A stretch of 64,000 bases of DNA from Psilocybe azurescens. Taxonomy: Eukaryota; Basidiomycota; Agaricomycetes; Agaricales; Agrocybaceae. Every line of letters starts with the position of its first letter. Within the stretch, counting starts at the first letter, position 1. The notes beneath the pieces are model-generated. The model was not told the origin of the DNA. It worked only from the letters and a program-made list of their open reading frames with translations, and did not search any database. Shown here piece by piece: positions 35,600 through 46,740 of the stretch. The position numbers and the translations under genes were made by a program. The stretch is taken from positions 1-64,000 of the forward strand of contig JAJIRX010000801.1 of assembly GCA_023853785.1 (NCBI GenBank), written 5' to 3'.

Positions 35600-38450
35600 G
35601 CCTGCAGACTAAGTGCTATGGCACGGCAGACATCACGGTCAGTGAGGCTTTCAAGATTGAAGACAGCTCTTCAGGAGCGTCTTCGTCTTCGTCGTCCGAG
35701 ATCCAAGAAGACAGAGAAGATAGCTCGCCAAAAGAATCGCAAGGTTCCAATTTCTTTATTACCTTAAAAACTTGTCGTTCCCAATGAAATGACGCATCTT
35801 CGGTTGATTTTTGAGCTTCCTGCATTTAATCAATTTGACTCGCTTAGAATGTGGCAATGGCTTGAGGTCGCTGATAGCGGGATGCTTGGCGAATCCCCAC
35901 GAGTGTTGCACCGACCCTACAAAAACCCTCTTGACTGCAACTGTCTTTGACGTACTGGGCATAGCAAAGCCAACAGAAGGAAGGGCGTCTCCAAAAGCAT
36001 ACGTCATTCCCAACCGCCTTCCGTTAAGATCATACATTGTGCCCCAATACTGGGCGTTATTGGGCAAAACTGGAGGTGCCACAGCGAAAAGTTGAACTTT
36101 GTGCATAGGAGAAGATGCAGATGTAGGGATAGGAGCAGGAGTAAGGGTAGATACGAATGAGATATCGCTTGTCAGGGCGGTCGCCTAGAGGAGACGTATT
36201 GCTCTCCACGTTTTCTACAGCATATAGTGCAATTGCAAAACTTCTCGCAGCGTGGACAATCTTTTGTCCAGACAACCTGTGCGCCTTCGAAGAAAGATTT
36301 ATCGGGATACCTGTTGATTAATCAGAATTAGAATCAGAATCAGAAACACCTTCGTCTCAAGCGAACACGTACCGGCCACTCAAACAACGAAAGCAAAATT
36401 TGGTGCTGCATGAAGGACAAACCATTTTGCGTATGTATGTTTTATTCCGACATTGATGACAATGAGATTCCACCTCCTCTTTCGACCAATCTTCACGATT
36501 GACACACTTGACATCTGTCATTGCACCTGTCTTTCGCACTGGTTTGGCCACAGTGCCGATTTTTCCCGGCATTGAGGATCCAGTGCCTGAGCCCTTTACA
36601 TCGATATTGATGAAATCTTCTCTCTGTCGCTGCACTCGCTGGCGTTTGGGTAAACTTCTAGGAGAAACTTCCGATGACGGCTGCGTTTGGTTCTTCCTCA
36701 GTGAGGTGTCTTCAGGCTGGATGGCAGGAATGGTCGATGGCACGCGTTTGATTCCAGGGATATTGTCATCGTCATGAAACGAAGAGGATGAAGTGCGACG
36801 TGTCTTTCGTTTCAAGGGAGGGCTGTGCTCAAGGGACAGTTTCGTAGATGGAACGTACTCCTTGTCCAAAGTTGTGTCTTTATTTACATAGGATTGTTTC
36901 TTCGCTTTCGGCAGTGGGCCACACTTCGATGCCCGAGCAGTCGATGGAACATATACAATTTTGGCAGGTCCTCGGCAACGTAAAAGAAGAGGATGAAGAG
37001 GAAGCTCGTCGAGTCTCGTGATTCAGAAGAGTGTCGTTGTCGAGCTCGACAATTGACTTCGCAGACGGGATGTACTCCTTATCCGAAGGCATTGATGATG
37101 AAGATCTCCCTCTTTCCTTGTCTTTGTGCGCTACTAGATAGGCAAATGGCTCATCATCGTCCAACGAAGAGACATAAAAGGAGCTGATGCTGGCTTCTTT
37201 CGCTTGAGTCGCTCAAAAGTCGACGCATTAGACGCCACATACTCCCTATCTGACGTATTCTCCGTGGACGATGGGAACTCAAGGATGCTGGGAGAAGTGA
37301 CACTCGGCGGCGACGAAACACTGTGCGAAAGATTCTGGACTCCCGAAGGACCCGCAGCAGGCCCAGACCGAGGCTGGACAGCACCTGACTGCGACTGCTC
37401 GAACATCTCGTCTCGATCGGCATCGGATTCCGCATCGGTAGGAGCAAAGTCCGCCGCATAATCCGGGAACGACTCTGAGGGTTTACGTTCAGCTTCCGCC
37501 ATCGCAGAGCCTGCAAGAATTGTAGGATCAACGGTCGTGCACTGGTACTCCTGACCGTCACGACTGACACCCATATCCCATAGATCTGCCAGGCCCTCCT
37601 CCCCCACATTCAGCGAAGGTAGGTACAAATTTCGATAAGGAAGGTCCTAGGTCAAAATGGGATTGCGCTTGAGTGCCGAATGACGATGATGACGAAATAA
37701 ATTTCAGTCCCAGAGTACGTGGCTGACTAGAATGTTTTAAAACAAAGGGATTTGGCCTGCCTTGCGTTTTCTCTTTCTTGCGGTAATGAGCGGCCAAATC
37801 GATTTTGCGAGGTAGAGGAGATTTGTTGCACCTAGAGATATTTGAGCTCGAAGAAACAGAAGCAGGGGGTCGTCCTAAATGACGAAGCAGTTTCGCTTTT
37901 GGTTTCGGCACCACTACAGGGTTCTCGCCATCTGATAGTGTCAAATTGACGTCTACACGGGTGCGTTTCTGCTTCTTCTTTGAAACTTGTAAAACCTCGT
38001 CGTCTCTTTGCATACGTTTTCTTCGTCATTGGCACATAAATGCTACCAGAGCTCGAAACAGAATCGAGGACGATGGGGTGCTTGGATGAGCTAGCAACCG
38101 CATTCTGTGGTTTCTCACGTCCCTCCTTTTTCTTCTTCTTGGTAGTGGCTGTCGTAGTTTGTACCCTGCGTGCATTATTGTCGATGGAAGCTTGTAGGGC
38201 ATCTTGTAGACTCTGGTAGACTATCACAGCCGGAATGGGAGGGCGAGGTTTCTTTGGGCGGCGGAGAGGTGGAAGCATCCATCTGTACTCGGACTTAGAG
38301 CCGGGGAGCGTCGGAATATCAACATACATTGCCCGTTCTCGCTTCAAACTTGGCGCAGGTTTTTGGCGTAGGGGTCCCGGAATGAAAAGGTGGTCTGATG
38401 GAAGACGCGTATTTTGACCATCATTGAATGCATCGTTCTGCTTGTTAGAC
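35600..38450 (-). pseudogene. 4CXXC-R1 zinc-finger protein, repeatedly frameshifted
   Basis: The signature is the CDCA7/R1-type zinc finger: CHQCRNKTYIRKMVCPSCST, KFCFRCLSGRY, a clean intron (about 36300-36375), then CPRCEKFCNCTICCRKRGEQ. This gives paired cysteines in the order CxxC, CxxC, CxxC, CxxC, CxCxxC. The N-terminal part is a long disordered, Ser-rich region with a repeated (S/T)D(K/R)EY(V/I)PS motif and basic patches. The C-terminal part reads NNAQYWGTMYDLNGRRLGMT and VFVGSVQHSWGF. In animals and plants this domain is linked to heterochromatin and DNA-methylation maintenance. At least four or five single-base frame changes (near 38010, 37630, 37165, 36975 and 36190) separate otherwise convincing coding blocks. 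It is either a pseudogene or a badly assembled gene. Confidence 0.72.
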
Positions 38451-38749
38451 TAAGAATCAAACTTCGCACTGAAGAAGGTCCTCCCACGCACAGTTATGTT
38501 GGCCATTGCCTCTACACAGGTTTGCTTAACATGTTGGTTCACCATTTCATTACCAGCTATTGGCGCGCCGTTTCTCGCTCTTGAGTGGCCACTTGGGCTG
38601 CCCAACGTATGAGATCGGCTCTCCCATGCATTTGAACCATCTCCATCTTTCGTTGAGTTCTGCGTAGTTTGCGGTTCTGAATTTGATAGCTGGCCATCCC
38701 AGTTGTTCAGTGTGTAGTTTTTCATCATCTTCCTCCAATATGAGACCAA
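38450..38749 (-). CDS. Short ORF upstream of the zinc-finger gene, uncertain
   Basis: A 99-codon frame (MVSYWRKMMKNYTLNNWDGQ at its start) directly upstream and on the same strand as the 4CXXC gene. A second overlapping frame (EQLGWPAIKFRTANYAELNE) also reads like protein. One of them may be a 5' exon of the zinc-finger gene. No family recognised. Confidence 0.25.
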   Translation of the reverse strand: MVSYWRKMMKNYTLNNWDGQLSNSEPQTTQNSTKDGDGSNAWESRSHTLGSPSGHSRARNGAPIAGNEMVNQHVKQTCVEAMANITVRGRTFFSAKFDS

Positions 38750-39576
38750 GAAATGAAGATATTAAGGACGATCATGGATCCATGGACGAAAATCAGGGAA
38801 ATGCGCGCGACAGAAATGAAGTCCTGTTTCAACCGCGTCCCCTAAACCGAGCTTGAAAATGTTATGTAATCTTCGGACTTTGAAATGTCATTGCGTCGAT
38901 TTCACGCGACTAACAAAGCTTTTGGCTATTTTTCTTAGAGAAAGTTATTCTACACAGTATATGGATCACAGATCAAATTTAAAGTTGGAGATTAATGAGA
39001 TTTTTATCGATGGGAAAAGAACTCAAATGCTGTACGACCCAACCAATAGATAACAACTTTGGGAGACGTTTCTACATTTATCTCATTAAGGCATCTATTA
39101 ATGTGGGAAAATGGTAAACGGGTATGATTGACGAGATCCAGGTATGTTCCGGGGTACCAAATGCAGAATTACGAGTGTTCGCGATGGCACACACCTTGAA
39201 AGCCCGTCATCACATGGCTCACTGAAAGTCACGCGCAAAATTCCAAGACCACGATCTATCGATTGAATGGTTGACTGCGCTACAGATGTATACGATGCGT
39301 AAGGCAAGAGAAAAGCGGCAGTCGCTGTCCAAGAAAATGGGGATCACGATCACGTGTAAGTAGATGTAGAAGATAAGATAATGTGAAAAGTCGTCAAGAA
39401 CATGCAATGATATGTAATTAGCACAAAGGAACAAAGGTAAAAAGAGAAACGGCGTATTAACCTAATCTAAAGTACAATCGAAAAACAGGCAGCACAGCAC
39501 GTTCCCGGGTCAAACAGCAACAAGAAAACTCCCTCCCTACACAGCCTTATGACCGATCAACAATGCCTTCTACGCT
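38750..39576. other. Intergenic DNA, nothing recognised
   Basis: No coding exon or known repeat was recognised between the zinc-finger gene and the 3' end of the RPN6 pseudogene. Confidence 0.4.
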
Positions 39577-41885
39577 CTACATGATTTCGACAGTCTGGGT
39601 GGAAGGAAAACGACACATCATGAGCCATCAAAGTCAAAATCTAAAAATAATATAGAGAAGGAAACTTACCTTGGCATATAACGAGTCGACGACTTTGCTG
39701 ATCTGCTCAAGGGTCCCGATGGCAGCTCCGAATGTGTTCCGTACGGGTGTTCAAGAGTGAGTGAGTGAACAGCGTACAGGGAGGAAGAGGAGAAAGGAGA
39801 AAGAAAAGAAGACCTACATCGGCTTTCGGTTCATCGTAGATGACGAGACGCCCCGGCTCCGCAACATAAGCCACCTCCACGACCAAATACGGCTTGACGA
39901 TCTTCTTGAGGTTGCCCTCGAACAGTGTCATATAACGCGGCGAGGTGTGTGCATATCGTTGGGTCTGATTGCAGTTCTGTGATATTGGTATTTATAAGGA
40001 GGGAGGGAGGGAGGGAAGAGCGTCAGTGAGATTGAGAACAAATGATGAGCGAGCAAATAAGTGATTGAGTAAAGAAGCTACATGATTAGATAAATGGAGA
40101 TGTAGGATGGGATGGAGGGTGAGCAGACAACGTGTAGCGGAATGGGAGGTGCCGTCTTTTAAAAAAAAAAAAAAAAACAGAACAGAGCATCTTGACCCCA
40201 AAGAAGAAAAGAATATCCCACAACGCAAAAACGCTACTCACCGACCCAATATTCCCTCAACACCCCTCGAAACGCGCGCAATCCCGCTTCTGGTGTGCGC
40301 GCGAGATGGCTCGCATGCTCTCCACGTCACGCCAGCCCGGTGGTGAGCGGAGCGTTCACATCTTCGGGCTGTTGTTGTTGGTGTTTTTGAGGAGTGGGGG
40401 TTTGTGGATGGTGTGTTTGGGGTTTGTTTGTGAAAATACGGATGGTGGCAAATTATCCAGCAGAAGCAATGAAGGCGGTTGGCGGTGGCTATGGCAATCC
40501 GGAATCGACAATAACGAGGAGGTTGGGGATGGTCCAGAGTCCAGAATTGATGGATAGCGGGATGGAGGCGCAGGCGGAGGCGACAAGAAATAGTGTTGGG
40601 TGGGGAGAGAAAAAGGAAAGGCAGAGTTTAATAGAACGTCAGTTGCGATACGATGAAATAGATACGCATATGCAAATGAAAGAAAAGGGGAAAAACGACA
40701 GACGACAGACAAGGCCAACACCGCGCCAAAACCAAAACCAAAACCAAACGCACGAACGAAAAAAGCAAAACAACACCCACCAAATTCAACATAACCTTGC
40801 ACAACAGCATATATTTCAATGCCTCTAGCGCCTTGCCTCCCCGCCCCACTCCCCTCTCTCACTGCTACTCCCTCCCTCGCTCTCGCCGAGCGCCGGCAGA
40901 TTCTCAAACGCCTCGAAGAAATACGAGTATGTGGTGCTATAGTCCTTCTCCTCCGCGTGCAGGATGCCCGACTGCAGGTCGAGCTGGGCTTACAGGGCGG
41001 GCGGGCAGTAGATTGCGTTTGCGGCTGTGCGGGAGGATGTGAGGGATGCCTGGGTGCGAGTGGGTGTTAGTGTGGGTAGTGCGGGTGCGGGGCGACGAGA
41101 GGAGATTCAGGGAATAAGAAAACGCACCTTGGCCTTGGGCATGTTGCCCAGCCCGCGATATACGTGGCTCTCGAGGAGGTGCACCTCCGTGAGGATCATC
41201 TTGTCGTTGAGCCGCTTGAGCTCCGTGAGCAGAGTGTCGATGAGCGCGAGTGCGGGCTGGTGTTGGCGGGACTCGAGAGTTGTCTGTGTAATTACGTAGA
41301 ACTTAGTATACGAATGCGAAAAATTGAATATATAACAGGGTGCACGCACAGCCCGACAAGCCGCGTCTCGAGACTGTGCTTCAGGAAAATGCGATTCTCC
41401 AGCTTGGCCCAGGCAATGTTGTCCGTCAGCGCTTTCATCTGCACTTTCTGTGAGTCGGGGAAGGCGATGAAGTAGTCTATGAGCGTGCGGACTGGGCGGC
41501 GGGGTAATCGTAATCAGAGGTCAGATCGATGCAATCAAGGGAAGAAGGAGAAAGAAAGGCGTACTGAGCTTCGCAGTCTCGGCTTCGGCAATAGACGACA
41601 TAAACGCCCGCAAGCGGTTGATGACCTCCGCCAGCCCCTCCGCATACCTGCGTACATCCGTCAGTCAGCTCCGTCCATGCACATTCGGCTCGGAGGCGTA
41701 CTTTTGATCGCGATAGAGCTCGCCGAGCTTGACGAGCGCTGCCTCCTGGTCTCGTAGACCCCACTCTGGCTGGCTGAGGTCGCCAGGATCTGCTTGTACA
41801 GCGCCTCTGCCGCCTTTGGGTGCGTGGATGCGAGCGTGGATGCACGGGCGAGGATCTCGGATACTGATGGCGATGAGGATGACAT
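39577..41885 (-). pseudogene. RPN6: RPN6 pseudogene, copy 3, nearly full length
   Basis: This proteasome lid subunit (PSMD11) copy keeps all regions. The start is MSSSSPSVSEILARASTLAS and KAAEALYKQILATSASQ, followed by the LGELYRDQK block and LAEVINRLRAFMSS. Next come LIDYFIAFPDSQKVQM, FLKHSLETRLVGL and TLLTELKRLNDKMILTEVHL. The later blocks are [50 protein letters not shown] and the end GTLEQISKVVDSLYAK, TVEIM, stop. The lesions are a shift after TSASQSG, a 2-bp CT duplication at about 41278 (ACAACTCTCGAG; the other three copies have ACAACTCGAG or ACAACTTGAG), an in-frame TAA after YCPPAL, and a deletion inside the PCI domain (VAYVAE joined to PGRLVIYDEP). It is divergently paired with RPN7. 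Confidence 0.85.
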
Positions 41886-42023
41886 GTTTTAGTTGGATGA
41901 GGATGAAAATAAAATGAGATGGATGGAATGGAAGACACGCGTCGCATGCGTGGGAACATCAGAGCTCGACGCTTCGATTTGATTTGATCCATTCTTACAG
42001 TTACTTACAACTCCTCCACAACA
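41886..42023. promoter_or_regulatory. Divergent promoter between RPN6 and RPN7 copies
   Basis: 138 bp separate the two start codons, which point away from each other, so a shared bidirectional promoter is the natural reading for the parental pair. It contains the palindrome-like ACGCGTCGCATGCGT. No TATA box at a standard position and no yeast-type PACE element were seen. The downstream genes are broken, so activity is doubtful. Confidence 0.45.
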
Positions 42024-43635
42024 ATGGCTGACCAAACCTCATTCTTCCCGAAAAGCTGTTCATCCTCTCCAGCCCGTCCCTCGCCTACCTGCACGATGAA
42101 GCCCACACCGTCCTCCTCGAAGGGCTCAAAGCAGATTGTAAGTACTTTCTCCTTACCCATCCTCATCCTCATTCTCATCCTCACTCTCACGCCGCACAGA
42201 AATGGGCCCATACTGCAAAAGCATAACCTCCTCCCCATTCTCCCCCCTGCCCCTCGACAAAGCCCTCCTCGCCGAAATGGAAGCCGCCAACGCCGCCGAG
42301 CTCCAAATGCTCGATGAACGACTCCCAGAGGCCGAGAAGCAGGAGGGCGAGTCCGAGATCTCGGACGCTCTCAAGGCGCGCGTGAACTATCTGACGCGGA
42401 TCAGAGACAAGGTGCGTTTGCATGTTAAACTGAATGTCCCGTAATTACCATGAACATGACCATGCATAATGACCAGGACAAATCCCTCGCCGCGTAGCAG
42501 CTCGCGCTCAAAAAGACGCCTGGGCTCGGGTCGCGCATCGACATCACGCTCACCATCGTTCGCATCGGCTTCTTCTTCAACGACAACAAGATCATCACCT
42601 CCAACATGGCCGATGCCGAGAAGTAAGTACGCCCTCTCCTCTCCTAATTGCATTTCCTTTCTCTTTCCTTTCCTTTATTTTCTCCGATTCTGTATCTGAC
42701 ACCCCACCCCCACTCGCACTCTACCCGCACCCGCACCCCTGCAGGCTCATTGATGAAGGCGGCGACTGGGACTGGCGCAACCGCCTCAAAGTGTACCAGG
42801 GCATGCACCTCATCTCGACCTGCCAGTTCCCGCGCGGCGCCGAGCTCCTCCTCGACGCCTCTCCACATTCACCGCGTCCGAGCTCATGTCGTTCAACGAC
42901 TTTGTCGCGCTCACTGTCATCGCCGGCGCGCTGCATCTGGGCCGGGTGGATCTGGATAAACGGGTGCGCTCCGCTTCGCAGTTATTTTCAAATTTATGCG
43001 GGCATTGATTATTGTGGTGACAGTGCCTGTGCAATTGATCAAAGCGCCGGAAGTGAACCAAGTCCTGCCCGACCTGCATATCCTCGGCGACCTCGTCCGG
43101 AACCTCTACGAGTGCCACTACCACAAGTTCTTCATCGCCCTCGGTGCGTGCCCTTCTCTTTCCTCTCCTCCCCCTTATGCTAACCCCCGTTCCCTCTCCC
43201 AGCAACCCTTGAACAAACACACCTCCTGCCCTCACGCACGCTCTCCCCACAAACACGAGATGCGCGTGCGTGCATACGCACAGCTGCTCGAGTCGTATGA
43301 GTGCCTCACGCTGGAGAGCCTGAGTGCCGCGTTTGGCGTGAGTGTCGGGTTTGTGGATGCGTACGTTGCCTTTGGCTGACTGTGCCTCTTTCCACTCTTT
43401 CCTTTTTCCCTTCCCTCCCCTCTTCTCGCGTCTGTGTTCGCCTCCCCTTCGCCTCTGCCCACAGCGACCTCTCACACTTCATATCCCTCTCCCGGCTCGC
43501 ATGCAAGATCGACAAGGCGCACAGCCTCGTGCGCAGCACGCGCCCCTCGCTCAAGAACGCGCAGTACGAGGTGCTCGTGAAGCGCGGCGACGTGCAGCTT
43601 GGCGAGTGCAGCGGCTGAGCAAGGTTGTGTATTAG
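42024..43635 (+). pseudogene. RPN7: RPN7 pseudogene, nearly full length
   Basis: Seven exons of the proteasome lid subunit RPN7 (PSMD6) are visible: LPEKLFILSSPSLAYLHDEA; LDKALLAEMEAANAAELQML with [60 protein letters not shown] with [60 protein letters not shown]; and the last exon LSHFISLSRLACKIDKAHSL ending VQRLSKVVY. Lesions: the ATG is out of frame with exon 1, and splicing exon 1 to 2 creates TAA. There is a TAG in exon 3 (SLAA, stop, QLAL). Single-base losses occur in exons 4 and 6, and a shift precedes the last nine residues. Short introns are retained, so this is a DNA-level duplicate. Confidence 0.85.
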
Positions 43636-45349
43636 GCGTTGGGTGGGGCGTTGAAGAGTGTACTATGCATGGTGCGATATGATACGTTGTAATTTGAGTT
43701 GCGCTTTCGTTTTTCGTTTTTTGCCTTTCGCTTTTGAGTTGAGTCGTTCTTCGCGGTGCGTATCGTTCATTCAGGATTTCTGGTGCGAGTTTGCCTCAGC
43801 TCTCAATTTTCGACTCTCGAAGAACCCATCGACTATAAATATAAATTCCCCTTCCCCGTTTGTTTTATGTTCTATGTTTTATGGACGGCCTGGCCTCGAC
43901 AGAGGCTGACCCTCAGGATGTACTCGAGTAGATATGCGCTGTCTGGGCACGGACACGGCTATAGGTTCAATTTCACTGTGGATGGTCATCATATCATATC
44001 GTAGATGATTCTATACTTATCTCCAGTGTAAGCGTTTAGTCGGACACTCGGTGAATAATCATAATCCGATCCTTAGGTAGATCTTCCATGTTGCACTTGA
44101 TATGCAATTCAGGACATCATATACTCTAGAGCTCGCTTCCGCCAGTGTTCGACGACTTTGTTGGCACAGTGATTCACCGTGGTGTGCCCTGAACGCTGAC
44201 GTTGTGTACTCCAAGAACACTGGAGTACTTGCACATCAGTAGGTCGTGTGGGGACAACTAACTCACTCTGTAATCGTAATCTCTGAATCTTGTTTCAGGA
44301 TCTATTTTACAGTGATCATAAGCGTGTATTTAGTAGGGTACTTATCCTTTATCCAGGGCTCACCGTGACGTCGGGTAATCGTAACCCCTCTACGGGATGG
44401 GTGGACGGCGTGCACGCACAATACAAATGAGCGGATTGGACAAGGTGCTGATGGGACTGTCCACTTTCTATTGAAGTGAAATGGCAGAACGACTCAGATT
44501 GAATGAATAAGATGGGACACCAATAGTTATCAATGGTGTGCGTGTGTGTGTGAGCGGCCTTCGAGACGGAAACGGAAACTCAATAGAGAGAAGTAGCTAT
44601 TCTAAATCGCATATTGCCGGCTGGCTCTGAATTCACGACATGATTAAAGGAGAGGAGAGGAGAGGAGATTAACGAGCCTTGAATACTAAGAGACGTGATA
44701 AAACAATCTGTCTTTGATGCTTCAAAGGCCCACCGATTAAAAGCCCGTGTGGCGCAGAATGGGACAACAGACCGTAACCAAGGGTTCTGATAGTGTAGCA
44801 TATACTATATAGACGAGCTGCGGCGTCGATGCTCCTCATTTATTGCCCGCACGTTTCCTCTCGTCGCCGCCGCCGCTGTCATAGAATATTGAGTAATAGT
44901 TATTGTGTGCATGATGCATGATGCATAAGAGAACAAGGAGGAGCGCGCACGGATTTTGCCCAATGGTTACTCTGTGCATGATGCAGTATGCATAAGAGAA
45001 CGGGGAAGAGCACGCACAGATTTTTACCATGCTGCTGCGGATGCCCACTGGGCCCCACCGTTCCAGCTGTATACAGTATACTCTACGTTATGGTGCCGTT
45101 CGGACGGAGAAGCCATCACAATCGTCATCGCCATCGCGGACGTACTCCATAAACAACCTCAGTTGGTTGCGCGAGCGTTCTCGGCAAGTTCTCGGTCTAG
45201 ACTTGTTTTTAGGTAAAACTATGTTGTCGCCGTTGTCGCCGAGCGCCCTCTCAAGTCGAACTTCGAAGGCAGGTATCATGGTATCATACGCAGTACTGAC
45301 GGCGGCAGGCACGGTCTGGAGGACCTTACACAGCAATGTTCAGGGAACA
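43636..45349. other. Spacer shared with 21.3-22.5 kb
   Basis: Non-coding and partly homologous, in reverse complement, to the spacer between PTH11-like copy A and the RPN7 fragment. It contains GTGTGCGTGTGTGTGTG (about 44535) and GAGGAGAGGAGAGGAG (about 44650) simple repeats, and two related ATGCATAAGAGAAC patches about 78 bp apart near 44915-45000. Confidence 0.55.
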
Positions 45350-46740
45350 AAATCCATTGATAATATATATATAATATAAGCCTGGACACTTAGGCTGTGT
45401 ATAGACAATGTCCAAAATACTACCAAGACATAAATTATCAAACGTCGTGTCCTGTTTCTCCACTACGACCCGAAGATAAACTATCTGCTTTTGCACACCT
45501 TCCAGAGCGGATAGGGACAGGCCGACAGGGGAAATGGACGGCATAGATTTTTCGCTCACAGGTTCCTGACGACTCCAATGCGGCGTAATATGAACGTCAC
45601 CGGCATTAATGTCCCCTTGGCCATTTGAAACACGGCCAAGATACCAGCAAACCAGAACAAGGAGATTGGATGTGATTATACCTACGGCTTCCTTGCAGTG
45701 ATTCAATGAATCAGTGTTCTAGTTTGTGGCTGTAGATGTGAAAAAGTAACTCACTTCAGCTTGACATGCCATTATCCATACCATAAGGGCGCCAGGTCCA
45801 ACGACATATCCACCATATGAGACGGTACAGAGCGCAATAGATGCGATCAGGGTTATTGAGCTAGCAGAGAATACCAGCCGTACCCGAAGACGCTCGTTCG
45901 CAGGAAGATTGATGTCCCATAATTGATGCGAGGGGTATGGCGATCAGCGCGACATCGCCGATCACATCCACTGCACCACATGTAATCCCAATTAGAACTA
46001 GTCGATCGCACAAACTGCAAAGCCGTAACGACTGACAAACTGTATTCCCAATTGTCACTCGAGAGGCGGGCCCACAGATGAGAATTTGGGAATTGGAAAA
46101 CTGCCACTGGGTGTGGACAGCGCAGGTCGCTATCATCCCAACAAGGAGCGTGACCCAAAAACAAAAAAACGCAATGGTCATGCCAATAGCAAGTCGTCGT
46201 GACTTTGACCAAATTGGTGTGATCCGGACTACCGCCAGGGCTAGACTGATTCGAGACCACCTATAAATGTGTGGTATGAATGGTTAGACAATGAGAGTAG
46301 TGATTAGTGATCCATTACTTCACATACCAATTAATCGTGGCAAAGAAAGCAGCACCAATGTAACTAAATAACGCTCTGTCCTCTCTGGACACTATGAATT
46401 CATACATCAAAACGCTATGGTTCATGTCGTATCTCAGCCAGATGAACACTTACATGGTTTATTCCTCAGTCGCAACCATAACATGGCGATGTTGAGGCAA
46501 TTGATAATGGCTGGAATAACGGTAGTATAGTCGTCCCACCATAGGCGTCGAGTTCTACGTCGGTTCTCAAGACGTAGACATGTTGAGAGATAGCGATGCT
46601 ATGAAGAATGGTCATGGATACTAATGGCGTGTCAGTGTTCGGAATATGGCAGTTAGAGACGGGTGGACCTTTCCAGGGTAGATAATGTTGAGACGGAATC
46701 ATGAATTAATGCAATATTGTTGGATGCGTATTGTCAACTC
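45350..46740 (-). pseudogene. PTH11-like rhodopsin-domain protein, copy B
   Basis: This is the most complete copy. Visible blocks are IAISQHVYVL (shifted), RRTRRLWWDDYTTVIPAI, then NCLNIAMLWLRLRN. An intron follows, then WSRISLALAVVRITPIW, the helix IGMTIAFFCFWVTLLVGMIA and a cysteine-containing loop. The end has VDVIGDVALIAIPLA, then after a frame change LRVRLVFSASSITLIASIAL with YVVGPGALMVWIMACQAE, and a last helix IITSNLLVLVCWYLG with a Ser-rich cytoplasmic tail. The order matches fungal rhodopsin-domain (PTH11-type) proteins. Frame changes and stops between blocks indicate a pseudogene. Confidence 0.68.

Noticed and set aside
40444..40452. GGTGGCAAA, the yeast proteasome-associated control element, near RPN6
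   Set aside because: It lies inside an RPN6 intron, not in the promoter, and the element is characteristic of budding yeasts.
41886..43635. RPN7 copy considered as the functional gene
   Set aside because: Start codon out of frame, a stop at the first splice junction, a TAG in exon 3 and several single-base losses.
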